Below, one piece after another: positions 16,281 through 28,086 of a DNA stretch of 64,000 bases; position 1 is the first letter of the stretch; each line of letters opens with the position of its first letter. Source of the stretch: Marsupella aquatica. Lineage: Eukaryota > Marchantiophyta. Made by a program: the position numbers and the translations under genes. Location: the NCBI GenBank assembly GCA_973895155.1, contig OZ316895.1:15872001-15936000 (forward strand). The letters run 5' to 3'. The notes under the pieces are model-generated. The model did not search any database and was not told the DNA's origin. It worked only from the letters and a program-made list of their open reading frames with translations.

Positions 16281-16970
16281 GTACGACGTACACCATCAGA
16301 TTGATTGATTGTGTCAATGACCTATAGCACTCCCAGATGTAGAAGCAGTGCAAACCGGGAGTGCTCAGTACTAGACCTAATGCCCTTCATGATTTTCCTC
16401 TTTGTCATTTTTTGTGCTTTCTAGAGAAGAATGCATAATGCATAATGCACATGAAACTTTTCCTTTACTTTTAGTACTAAAAGAAAAAAAAAATCCAAAT
16501 CTCCAAGGCCTTTAAATGTATGAAATCCCTGTTATGAGGCATTGTGGGTAATAATAGCCACTCAATACTCCTGCTAAAGCACTCCTTTACAAGGTGGCCC
16601 TAATGCCCTGTTACCAGGACATTACTATATTAAAAAAAGTAATTGAGGCAAATTAGCAACCAAACCCTACTCTACCCTAACTTAGTCATGGGGCCCTTGA
16701 ACAAGTGAGGCCCTCACCAAGTAATGGTCATCTTTACATGTGACCTGTATCCGTAGCTACAATATCACCGAGTAAAGGTCCTAATATGCAATTTACCCAG
16801 GAGCTCTACTAGGCTTTATGGTTTTAGGTATTTTGCTATTTGGGCTTTTGGGCTTTTTGGCTTTGGGGCTTTTCGGTGTCCCAGTTCTTTCAGCCCCTTT
16901 ATTGTTTGGGATTCTGACGCCCGGCACTAGTGATGTGCTTTTTGTTCTTGGCAGATATTTATTATATAGT
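16281..16970. other. Intergenic, no gene recognised
   Basis: AT-rich unique-looking sequence. The low-complexity GGGCTTTTGGGCTTTTTGG stretch near 16840-16870 explains the open frame starting at 16818. Nothing else is seen. Confidence 0.5.
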
Positions 16971-17460
16971 TGTTATATTATATTGGAGATGGAGATACCA
17001 CTTATAAGGGACTGTATATATGGGACCGGCCAAGACAATCCCCCGCGAACTCTTGGAATCCCAACCAAGTGCTTGCCGCCACAGTTAAGTGCTTGCCACC
17101 ACGAACTGGGTGGCTACTCTACTGGAGACTACTACAACTACAGTATCTAGGTGCAGAGCACACACGACGGTAACAGGTCCCCTAGATGAGCGACGCTAGC
17201 TGGAGGTCCAGCCCTACAGAACGTCTCGTACCCCAGGTACCCGGCCCTCACGACCGGTGGTCGCTGTGTCAAACCGCATCGCCTCCCCTTCGGAGGTATA
17301 AAAGTACAGTCGCCACTAATCATGTACGGGACCGTACTCGGATATCACTCACGAATGCCGTCTGAAATACGTAAGGTACTGTCGTCAATAAACTCACCAC
17401 TCCTGTACAGTATTCGGCTTCGTGAATCGTTATCCTGAACTCACTGCACTTCACTTCTCA
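16971..17460 (+). mobile_element. Candidate solo LTR of an LTR retrotransposon
   Basis: The segment begins TGTTATATTATATT and ends CACTTCACTTCTCA, so it has TG...CA ends. Internally it holds a TATA box (GGTATAAAAGTAC at about 17297-17309), followed ~90 bp later by an AATAAA-type signal (TCAATAAACTCACC, about 17383-17396). Higher GC than its surroundings sets it apart. No matching target-site duplication, second LTR, primer-binding site or gag/pol reading frame is seen, so the limits and the assignment are tentative. Confidence 0.4.
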
Positions 17461-18749
17461 AGCTCTGCCATTGCGCTATTGCTCACCTTCGTCGAAGGCT
17501 GGAACGGAGTGGAGGCCATTCAGGTCATCAGCGATTTGGAATTTCAATGGAATATGGTGGGAACTTATCCTTCAGCTTGACAAGTTTTTGGAGGTTCTCG
17601 TGTTGTTTCCGTCGGATTCGTGATAGATCAATTCTGTAGCGTTGAACATTTCATTGCCGTCCTTCCCTTCAGCCTCGCCGACCCTGTGTGGTTGGGGGAC
17701 CGCTCTGCTGTGCTCTGCTCTGCTCTGCTGCGCTTTTCATGGGTTTTCCGTTTCCTTTGTGTGGCTTTTGCCTCGAAGGAATTTTTTATTGAGCTCCCTT
17801 TTCTTTTCTGTGTGCGTCACCAGACACACTTTTGTTTCGATTGCACGTTGAAGAGGTGAGCTGAGGACAGACATCATTATGAGCTTATGACACTTATTGC
17901 CGTCCGACATTTCTTTGAATCTCAGGTCCTCTGGCTTCTTGTCTCATACCAATCTCCTCTCCATACACTACTCTTTGTAAAATCTACCTTCTACATGCAT
18001 GCTTACAGAACGTTGCGCCTGAAGCCCTGAACATCGCCTGGATTTACACGAAGTAGGGGCATTCTTGACTTTTTCACACCAGGTAGACTGGAGGGCCATT
18101 TCTTGTTCTAAAGACAAATTCCATGAAGTTCAATAAATGTAAGTCTCTTGAGTGAACCCAATTTTTGGAAATGTTTGTACCATCTCTGGAAGTGTGATAA
18201 GATTCCAAACAAAACAGGCATTTCATATTGGCATTTACTTGGACCCACTACTTGCCATGTAATCAAGAACTATAATACACTCGTCCGCCTTTTGAACTAG
18301 TGGTTGTCTTTTGAATTTGAAGGGCCCAAAAAGCAAAGAATCTGACCAAAGAGAAGGAATAAACCCAAATAGAATTATATTTAGTGTGAAGTAACCAGTG
18401 ACACATTTCCAAGCAAGAAATAAAGAGGAATGCCAGGGAATGCCAATGCACAATAATCAAGTGCTTTCTACACCATCTATCCATAGTACCTTCCATGCAT
18501 AGGAAGCCATCTATGCATAGAAAATACTCCTCTCCATGCCTACACATCCATATTAAGTACCCCCATGATAATCTATGTCATACCAGGAATTACATTGATT
18601 ACAAATATTACATAATGTGATACAAAAACCTTACCTTAATATTACATAATGTAATAAAAAGGTTTAAAAGAAATTAAAAAATGAAAATACAACGACAAAA
18701 GTCATTTTTACCTCGTGGTACTTTGTGGTTGTTGTAGCTTATTTTTTGT
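17461..18749. other. Intergenic, no gene recognised
   Basis: No coding region was found; the open frames at 17620-17859 cover a TGCTC microsatellite (near 17707). The word ATATTACATAATGT repeats at about 18606 and 18638. Confidence 0.5.
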
Positions 18750-19700
18750 GCCATGACATCTTTTACTAGATAACATTTTTTATGCAATGAGATCTTCTTA
18801 ACAAATTATTTTTTTATTCAATGATATATTTTCCACCATGACATTTTCTCAAGAACATCTTTAGTATAATGGCATCCATTATACATTGACATGTTATGCC
18901 AAATGATATCTTTTATTACTTAGGCATCTTTTGCGCAATGATGTCTTTTACTTAATGACATCTTTTGAGCAACAACATATTTTTTTATCCACATTTTTTG
19001 CACAGCATCTTTTACTTCACGGCGTTAAATAATGCAACGACATTTTTAACTTCACAGCATCTATGAATAAACCATTCTTTACTTGACGACATCTCGGATG
19101 ACATCTTTGGAGTCAATACATAGTTTTACTTGACGACAACTTTGACATTCTTGTGAGATTAACTTTGAACCACATACAGTGGTTGAAATTGGTTTTACAA
19201 GAACTGGGTCCATTTAGGTAATGTTAAGGTATACTAGCTCAAATACCCGTGCGTTGCACAAGATATCATTAAGAAAAAAGAAGTTATGTTGCCAAAGAGT
19301 CTTTATGTACAAAATGTCGTGAAGTAAAAAGATTTTGTCGCCAAAGATGTCAATGAAGTAAAAAGGTGTCATTCAGAAGAAGAAAGTCACATCACCAAAG
19401 ATGTCGTGATGGAAAAAGATGCCATCAAGTAGAAAAGGATGTTGTTATGTGAAAGAAGTCGTGATGTAAAAGGATGCCATCAAGTAGAAAAGGATGTTGT
19501 TATGTAAAGATGTTGTCAAGTAAAAAGATGCCATGGCACCAAAGATGACATTACGTCAAAGATATTGTCAAGTAAAACGAAGTCATGTTGCCAAACATGT
19601 TGTGAAGTATAAATGTAATCAAGTAAAAAGATGTTTTGAAGTCAAAAGGTGTTGTGATGCCAATAATGTTGTTATGTACAAGATGTGATCAAGTAAAAAG
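18750..19700. repeat. Large inverted pair of degenerate repeat clusters
   Basis: Left half (18750-19140): TGACATCTTTTACTT-like words recur roughly every 25-40 bp. Right half (19260-19700): the reverse-complement type, AAGTAAAAAGATGTCATC-like, recurs in the same way. The halves face each other across a ~120-bp spacer. Individual units are poorly conserved. Confidence 0.65.
19229..19260 (+). mobile_element. Helitron-like terminal motif
   Basis: The sequence TACTAGCTCAAATACCCGTG followed by CGTTGCAC lies in the spacer between the inverted repeat clusters. Words of the form ACCCGTGCGTTGCAC are frequently seen near the 5' end of plant Helitrons. No Rep/helicase gene or CTRR 3' hairpin was identified, so at best this is a non-autonomous remnant. 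Confidence 0.35.
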
Positions 19701-21916
19701 ATATTGTTATGGGGATACCAATGGCCCCAACTCCTCACTTCTTGTCAAGCGACCCCAACTTGTTAAGCCACCCTAAGAGGTAGGCTCCCAAGTGCTGGTT
19801 CATGTGGTTTACTGTACAGTATACCTCTGGGCTGGAAAATGTGGCGACATTAATTATGCACGTGCTGGTAATTCCCACATGAATAAAAACTCTGGATGTA
19901 CACCAGAGAAAGCCCATCAGGCCCACTGGCTCTTTTGCTTTTTGATTGAAAGATTAGGCACGTACTGCATGGCCCAGACAGTGTAGTCTGTACTATAGTT
20001 CTGCTACTGGAGCAATCTACCTCGGAAGTCACATTTTCCAGATCCTAAGATTTCGAATAACACGCCAAAATCTGTACAGTGTTCAGTAGTCTGGCAAGTC
20101 TATTGCTGTCAGCAGGAAGGGCATGCAAATCAGCATTCAGTTTGTGTGAACAGAATATACAGATTGGATGCAAGAAATTACTCAGATTTGGGTGGGGGGG
20201 GGGGGGGGGGGGTTTGCCATATTTCTAGAATCAGTGAAATTGGTTCACCAAGAGATGATTGCAAAATGTTGACCCCCATGAGAAACTGTTCTTCAAAGTA
20301 AACAAATTGTTTGCATCACAACGTTAAGTTCTGATCCATTCCCACAAAGTGTCCATTAGAGGCAAGAGAGAGAAAACGTCAATCAAAGATAAGGCAAGCA
20401 CAAGTGAACACCGAAGGTGCCCATAGGGAAAGCACCAAGGAGTTCCTCCCTAGACCCAACAATTATGCAGGACTTTTCATGTTGGGTTAAGAAGTTTCTA
20501 GAATTATTGGGCAAGTGTGGTTGACACAATTCCAACAAGCTTACTCAGAGCCACTTGCGGCACTCCAGCTGCACAAATAAAAGGACTTATGACCTACTCG
20601 ACTATGCTAGAATACCTTATGGCTACGACTGGGCCATGCTCCACATTTGATTCAGGTAGAAATCCCTTGGGTGCATTCCAGAGAACTTTCCCTCTGATTG
20701 TCTTCTCCCTTCTTTTATCTCAAAAGACTTTTACTTGTAACATCATGTTGAGCTGAAGAAATGCTTCCCACCAAGGTAATGTTCTTTCCATCTGAGTGCC
20801 ACCAGTGAATACTTACATTTTTCCGTTGCAATGAAATGCTAGTTCAACTTGTGTTGGCTGTTGTAGTGCTGCACCATGTCTTTGCTCGACAAAGAAGTTT
20901 CATCAGATATTTCGCAATGATAGTCATTCTGTTCTCGATTGCATTTCTGTAGGGCCTTCTTGACAAAGTCCACACCAGTCCTCCATGTTCGCCCTCATTC
21001 AACACAAAACATGAGCAGGTCACCCAGTGAAGGAACCGCATTGTTTTAAAATTGTCCGTAGTCGTATTCAGTCCGGGATGAGAACAAAGTAAATAGTTTT
21101 GGATGCTACACGGGAGCAAAGATTCACACTTAGCAGGCATTACTCTTTCACCAAGCGTCTCTACTGCAAGGAAATTTTACCCACCCAGCCCTGACAGTTT
21201 AAATGACACTTTAGAAGCTTCAAAATCAAGTTCATTTCACTAGACATCAGTGGGCATTCTGACAAACTAGACGACAGGAGTACAACAGGACATATGACTG
21301 CCATGTCTTAGACACAGGCATTTTTACTTTTAATTTTTTTTTATAGATACGTACATATAACTTACAATCGTCTCTATGGTGGGATGCCTTCAGGTCCGTT
21401 TTCGTTCAGACAAAGTCAAGATCAGACTCTCATTCAAGCTGAGCACGAGCAATTAAACAAGTCTCCATATGATTAATATGCTCAGACCGTTTAGAACTGT
21501 GGTCAGGTTGACTTCACAATCCATGGCTTTCAAGACAGACTGACGGTGCTGGCTCCAGTAAGGCTGAAATACGCATTGTTTTCCATGTGATGAATTAAGA
21601 GAACAGAAATGCTCAATCGTCCCATCGAATGACAATAATTTATTCACCACTATTCAGCCACACACGATTTGTTTCTTCGAACACTTCGTAAAACCTCTGA
21701 CATATTTATGCAAGTCATCAGAAAAATAGTAAAACGTCCTCGGACCATACCATCCTTGGCTCTAACTTAAGGGGAGCACGTTTTACAAAGAAGACCTCAA
21801 TGGCGCAACAATTTGCGCAACCCCATTCATGAGATGCTTGGCTTGAAACATATTGACAGCTGAAAGAGAAGAGAATTATCTGTACAGAAGGTTGCCACTG
21901 GTAGATTGATGGCATC
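19701..21916. other. Intergenic and 3' flank of the SP1-like gene; no gene recognised
   Basis: A run of 19 G residues lies at 20194-20212. Open frames are below 100 codons and match nothing I know. The right-hand few hundred bases should contain the 3' UTR of the minus-strand gene that stops at 21917. Confidence 0.5.
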
Positions 21917-24900
21917 TCAATGACGATAAGTTTTCACAACTTGGTCAATGCGCCTCCGACAAAGAGGACAGCTAGAGAGCTGGGAGGAACACGAGGTGCA
22001 ACAGCACATGTGACCACACCTGGCACATGAAAGGAACTGGCTCAGAACATGCCTTGGGGATTTGACAGTTTTTGCTCAATCAGCTCAAACACAATTGACA
22101 AGAGTTTCAAGGGATAAGATACTTACGGAACAAATACAGCATTGTAATCCTGCTCAAGACAGATAACACAAAGATCTGGCATTGACGTGTCTTTCAAAGT
22201 TGTCGACTCGCTCTCGCTCTTATCTTCATTTCCTTCCCTATTAGCTGCTATGGGAAACATAGCTAGGTGAGTAGAAAAACAAGAAGTCTATGAATATGCA
22301 AGACGGACCACACACGCCCACCAAAAATTTTAATTGTAGGTGAAATGGAACTTGGGGTGTACATACCATCTGGATCAGCCCCATTCTCTAGTCGTTGTGC
22401 TGCTGCTTCCAACACTCTGTAGAAGTTCCAGGGACAGGCTTCAATCAGATCAAATTTGTACGAAATTTCATAGAGCATTTACAAGTTCAAACTTAGGGGT
22501 AGACAATAAGATATAATAAAAGGGCCACCTTCTCTGCAGAGCTGCTCGTCTCCGCTTTTCTAAAAAATGCCTGACCACGTGGGATGTCATCATGTATATC
22601 CCAAAAGCCGTGAAACCAAGCGACAGGTACTTGTACCATCTGTTGCACAGATCCAAGTCCAACTGTCAATGTCCAGAGATCAAGTAGTGAGCATCAGCTA
22701 GCTCAGATACACAGGCTACATGAGCTCATGATGAGAAGAAGCCCCAGCTGGTACTGAGAATGGCGGCTTACTCAAACATGAACTAATAAGTATCGATCCC
22801 TGATTTCAAACCAAATGGAAACAAATCTCACAGCTTGCGCATTCCACTTTCGTCAACTGGGCAAGTTCACAAGTTGCATCTTGTGGGATACAAAATTCCA
22901 AACGCATCTCAGACATTCGTCTACCTTGACCACTTTCCCAGGTTGGCAATCAACTGATCTATGCTTCTTGGAGAAACATAAAAAGGGCCTTTATGTGGTC
23001 TTTGAATGCGAACTATTCCTCGGTCATCCTTGACAGCCTGTGAGCATGTCCACAACTTTGTCAGGAGAGCTTGATTATTCTTTCGTAAATTGAAAAATAT
23101 TTTGAAGTCCAAATTGTCACTGAAATTTGAACCAGAATGCATCCTGAGCAATCCAGAGTTCGAAGCAAAAAGAGTTGTTCAGAATTCGATCAGAAAAATC
23201 CTATTTGTAAAGAAGGTTCTCCTGCAAGGTGACTGTCTGACCTTTCTATCTATTTTCATGTTTGTTCTACCCGCCAGTGCCACCTAGAACCTTTGTCCCA
23301 TGATAAGTATCCCATGATACGGATCCTTATGAAATACCAAATCCTCGTTGACCCTATCTGAGCATTGATTTATCTGCTTTGTTAAATGATATATTCTGTT
23401 CCATCTCAGTCATGGCAGCAAATTCTTTCCAGTTGCAATGCTCAGAACCTAAATTATTCAGGACCTACGCAAGGCCTTTGCGCTACAAGATGAGAAATCC
23501 GGAAAGGCGCGAAAAGCGCGAAAAGCAGAAGTAGAAGTCACCAGATCACTTACTTCTCCTACGACAGTGAGAGCAGTCCCTGTGGGTAGAACTCTTTCAA
23601 CTCGCTTTACGCCAAGCATCTTTCAAAACAGAAACCAACACTGAACAATTCAGTCATAGTTGCAAAACGAGGGCAATTAGAAGAAAGTTTCAAGTTTGTA
23701 AAATCCCGTCAAGTGACCTTGTTATCTTTAGCACATACAAAAAGGACCGATTACAGGACTTTGTAGACACAGACCTTCAGTCCTTGGAGATAATCAAGAG
23801 TCCCACGAACTAGAGATCGACCAGATTCTTCAAACACCTCACTAGCAACCGTGAGCTCCAACCCGGTGGCACCTCGTGCGCCCACAACGTATACACGACC
23901 GGAGCCATCCTCCTGTAAAAAGCTACTGCTTTAGGAAGTTGTGTATGAAAAATCCTGGATTGCACGTGACTTCTGAAATATCTTGTGAAAGCAATTCGGC
24001 CCAAAATTGACTGGTCCTCAAGGACATACCAGGTACCAGGGGACCTCCTTGCTGATTGACAACATAAGGGCAGAATCTTGAATCCATGAACCAGTATCAT
24101 TATGCTTCAGAAAATGCTGCTCAGCCTTGCACCAGTGCACAATGCACGCATCAGTCCAGGTTGTGAATATCTTTGTCAAATGTAAAGACTCAAAAATATC
24201 AGTTAGATAGATTATTTATTCCTCTTTCCTTAACATTGCTACACCTATCTGAGTTTACTTACTGTTTCCTCCAAAATAACGCCTCTGAGGCTGCTATGCT
24301 CACAATTAATCGGCGTATCAGAGCCAACTCGTCCTGCAACGGTGACAACAGCTGGAAGAGCCTTGCATGCCGACTCCAGTAAAATTGCTGCCAAAAGAGG
24401 AAGACGTGAGGCAGCAAAACACAATAGCAATATTTTTTAACCATATTCTTTAGGGTAAGTCAGATACTTTGGAATTCTGTTAGTAGTAAGACACAAACCC
24501 TACTCCTCTGCAATTCATAATGCGACCACAAAGTTCGGGCAGAGAATTGGTAATCGAAAAAGTATCACCAAAATTTCTACTGCCGAGGAACAGATGCCTC
24601 AAAAGTCAATTACGCCAGCCAAGAGGGGGAGAGCGTCGAAGGACAGAACCCACTCACCAAGGTCTCTTAGTTGATTCACTCTCTTTACGGACTTCAAGGC
24701 CGCTGCATCTCTGAGGTATACACAAACGAATAACGAAGATCAAGATGTGGATTTAACACAAATTACGCATAATGAACATTGGTCACTTGTAAGTACAACA
24801 CCTAGTAGATCACTCGGCATCACTACATCAATACACCCAGAAAGCAACCGGAATAGAAAGGCTCAAATCAAGGTGCGAATTATCCACAAAAAACGACTTC

Positions 24901-25104
24901 TTCCTTAGACAAGAACTCAGACTTGAAGAAAGGGGTTGTGAAGCATAAAAGACAACAAACTGAGCAGAAAGATTGCCATTCGAACGCTGCAGCGAGGAAG
25001 GTACCATTCGCGTTCGTATTAGACACGTACCTGCCACTATTACAACTCAAACAGTAGAGAGCTGCGCCGCTGAGGCAGAGAGTCAGACCACCCCACGACA
25101 GCAT
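21917..25104 (-). CDS. SP1: SP1/MUL1-like RING E3 ubiquitin ligase of the chloroplast outer envelope (348 aa)
   Basis: Eleven minus-strand exons: 25104-25031, 24710-24658, 24387-24263, 24125-24030, 23912-23775, 23619-23554, 23037-22925, 22639-22529, 22416-22367, 22247-22127, 22019-21917. Phases close to 348 aa (Arabidopsis SP1 343). N-terminal membrane segment: residues ~4-20 (GGLTLCLSGAALYCL). Intermembrane GIDE/BAM domain: about 25-220, with AGRVGSDTPINCEH and GARGATGLELTV. Second membrane segment: ~225-245 (YLSLGFTAFGIYMMTSHVV). C-terminal C3HC4 RING: residues 301-335 (CVIC, CGHMCC, CPLC). In Arabidopsis SP1 ubiquitinates TOC import components to remodel the plastid protein-import machinery; SPL paralogues and animal MUL1 share the layout. 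The ending DQVVKTYRH favours SP1 over SPL2. All zinc ligands are present. Targeting and substrate are inferred from family. Confidence 0.95.
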
Positions 25105-26314
25105 TTTCTAATTTTTTTTATTTTTTTATTTTTTCTCTCCCCTGACGAGTGGAGCGCAAGAAACGCCAAATTCCAACCAAGAAGTAGGTCGTCGGTCAAT
25201 CTATGGGGAAACCTCAATTCAGCCTTCAGAGTTGCGCATTCGGGACCCCAGACAAATCTCCGGCACAAGGCCTTGATCATCAGATACGGCCATCATCGCA
25301 GACGATGACGCCATACCCCTCCCTCCTCTTCTCTCCCTTCTACTCTCCCTCACCCCGCCCTCATTCCCCGTCGCAGTGATGATGACAACAAATTGCAGCA
25401 CAGCAGTGTGTGTCACGATCGGGGCAAAGCAAACGTTCCTCCTCCTCGCACTGCGGCTCGATAATCAAGTGCGGAAATTCCGGTTGAAGAGCTTTGCCCC
25501 AATCCCCGAAAGTACTCCAACTACGGTCCGGGGGCTTCTTCCGAATCCACCAAGGCTCTGAAATCACGGTCTTCTCCAAATCCGCAAAAGCGCTGCAAAT
25601 CAATGCCCTCCGGCTTCTTCCATCCGATTGTTTGGTTCTTACGGTAACAGATTTTCTCGTGGCAAGAATTTTACATACACCACTGCAAAAACCCAAAAGA
25701 ATCACCAAGATCGGGAGAGGAGAGGAGAGATCAAGCGACAGAAGGATCGAATTGGAAATTGGAAAGGCGGAGCGGAATGACACTCGAAGAACAATTCTTC
25801 GTAGGCAATAATAACATGCCGCTGACGCAGGGGAACGCCTGAGAAGGACAGAGTAGGTACAGACGATAAGCGCGATGTCAGCTTTCGGACTGTGGGCCTT
25901 CCCGGGAAAGGAACGATTCCCTGTTACTGCTACGGTCGTGTGCAGGTATTTTTTACAAGGATTTTACTTTTTCGCCAGTGGCGAATGTACAGTGAGTGTG
26001 TGAAGGAGAAGAAGATGCTCAAAAGATTCACTGTCCAATTATTTTCCTGACCGTTAGATTCTGGCTACTGGGGCCTGGGATTAGGTGGAACACTGGCTAA
26101 TGAGACAGCAAAACAGTAGCGAATTTTTCCCAAATGCGGCGAAAGATTTTTGGGGAGGTGGAATTTGGTGAATTTTTGCCACTAAAAAAAACGCTGGTAG
26201 TGTGTGTACCATAGAGATCAGAGTCATTAACTCGGATGGGATCTCCATCCAAACCTTTGAGCTCGAATGGGACTCCCTAATGCTCTTTGCATGAATGTCA
26301 ATCCACCTATATAG
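25105..26314. other. 5' flank of the SP1-like gene; no further gene recognised
   Basis: A poly-T tract lies immediately upstream of the start codon (about 25109-25136), and a CCCTCC-rich stretch lies near 25316-25370. The region presumably holds promoter and leader. Open frames to 140 codons (25361-25783, -) show no domain. Confidence 0.5.
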
Positions 26315-26659
26315 TAGGGCGTCTCCAACTTGCTCTCTCGCATTTCTTTCTGGTCAATCATTCTAATAAATTCAACTTTAGGGCCAACTTTCAGGTTCGA
26401 GATGGGTTTCAGGTTGCTCCTGTGGGTCAGCTGGGCACCAACAATTTATAATGCTTGCTGACAATTCTTCAAGGGTGCAAACAATTCTTGAAGGGCACCA
26501 ATGCAATGTTGCACGAAGCAACTTTTGGTGCAGATGGTGGTGCGGTGACCACCCGAGTTATTGACGGTCACCTTTTGCAGGAACCGCATATTTTGGTCTG
26601 TGACCCGGGCTGCAACATTCTGGTCACAGGAAACCTCCACGAATAGGTGAGACGCCCTA
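26315..26659. mobile_element. MITE-like element, TAGGGCGTCTC terminal inverted repeats
   Basis: The left end is TAGGGCGTCTCCAACTTG; the right end is GTGAGACGCCCTA, giving ~11-bp terminal inverted repeats over 345 bp. No transposase is encoded. The outermost TA at each end could be a TA target duplication, as in Tc1/mariner-type elements. The same termini recur at 38.4 kb. Internal copies of CAATTCTTCAAGGGTGCAA-like words (26460-26500) are duplicated. Confidence 0.6.
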
Positions 26660-26755
26660 ATACAGTGCAAAAGAACAAAAACATATAACCGGGAGTCACG
26701 GTCCTAAAGGCAAACAACCCAATAAAGTGAAAATGCCAATCCACCCCTCACACAG

Positions 26756-27235
26756 TAGGGATTGTCAAAACAGTGCCCTGAGTGAGGTAGGGGCAAGGAC
26801 ATAAAGGACCAAAACTTTTTGGGCTACCTAAATACATTGCCCTTAAGGATGAGATCTCCAACAAATAACAATCATAAGACTTTCATTGTGGCAGTGCTTT
26901 GACACACTAATAGGGCGTGTCAAAACAGGGTCGCAAGTGAGGTGTGGCAAAGGACATAAAATAGTTTTATGACCAGGACAAATACCTTACAGGCTACCTA
27001 GAAATGTGCCCCATAAGGATCAGGCATCCAAAAAGTCACACCACAAGACCTAGCTTATGGCAATGCTTTGACACACCCTAAAAGGGAGTGTCCAAGCAGG
27101 GCCTAGGTGAGTATGGCCAAGGACATAAAGTAGTTTAATGGCCAGGAAACTAACTTGCAATGGGATACCCATAAACATGCCCGTTAAGGTTCACACATCC
27201 AAAACCTAATTATGTGTAGAAGCAGACCATAATCC
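26756..27235. repeat. Tandem array of small elements with TAGGG(C)GTGTCAAA ends
   Basis: Units start at 26756, 26911 and ~27082, giving periods of 155 and about 170 bp. Each begins TAGGGCGTGTCAAAACAG-like, continues with GGCAAGGACATAAA and TTATGGCCAGGA-like blocks, and the first two end GCTTTGACACACC. Beginning and end of a unit are therefore inverted repeats. A dispersed single copy sits at 41408-41570, which argues that the unit is a mobile element. Confidence 0.7.
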
Positions 27236-27715
27236 ATTTCTTAGAGTAGCCAACTCATGAAGTGTCATTAGTATGCAATTGTGTCATATTTTGTTGCCAG
27301 CCGCAAGTAAAAATTATAACCCATGACTACTCTTTATGGGAGCAGTCAAACTACCCACATCTTGCACATAAAAAATTGGCCATGAATAGATTCACATCTA
27401 AACATATATACGAATATTCTTTTCTTATGATTCTGTTTGACATTCCCTAATATTCGAGCAAAGTGAGGGTTATAGACAAATAGTAGTGTTCCCTCCTTCT
27501 GTGTGCAGGGCAAAATGACAAGTGAGAGGGGAAAAGAGTGGGCAAAAGAGCCCTTTGGAAGTAGTAAGTGCTCGGACCCGGGTGGCCGAATATGTGAAGC
27601 CCTTTGCAACTACTAGGCACACAAGCTGTGAAGGTGACGAGGTAATGCGCACAAGTGGTGAGGAATAGGTGTTGGCACAAGCAACACTTGCTCGAGGACT
27701 TGGGGGGGGGGGGCA
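27236..27715. other. Intergenic, no gene recognised
   Basis: Nothing coding is recognised. A run of 12 G residues lies at 27702-27713. Confidence 0.5.
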
Positions 27716-27840
27716 AAGTCTCACATCACACAAGGGTGTGCAAAGGTTTGGGTCTGGGATTCAAACCCAGGAGCTGAAGGTGCCAACATGGTGAATGCAA
27801 CCATATGACAACATAAGGTGGAATGGTGTACTTATTGAGG
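27716..27840 (-). mobile_element. Possible tRNA-derived SINE fragment
   Basis: Read on the minus strand, GGGTTTGAATCCCAGACCC (about 27743-27761) contains a good RNA polymerase III B box, with a weaker A-box-like stretch ~35 bases upstream. No tRNA cloverleaf or defined 3' end is evident, so this is only a candidate. Confidence 0.3.
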
Positions 27841-28086
27841 AAAATTAATAACAGTCAAGGGTCCAGTCTTCACCTGGCCTTGCAAGTACTAGCATAATCA
27901 TTGAGTGTGTATTTGGTACAATATGGAGGTACAAACCTCACTTGGGATGCCCTAGTAGTGTGAGTAAGCCATCATAGGATCTGCTCAAACATGTGGTTTA
28001 ACCAGGATGACATCTACCAAGACTGAAAACTATTTTAGCTTTTGCTTGAGAGCACTTACACTTTTGTGTGAGGAATTTAGAGTACA

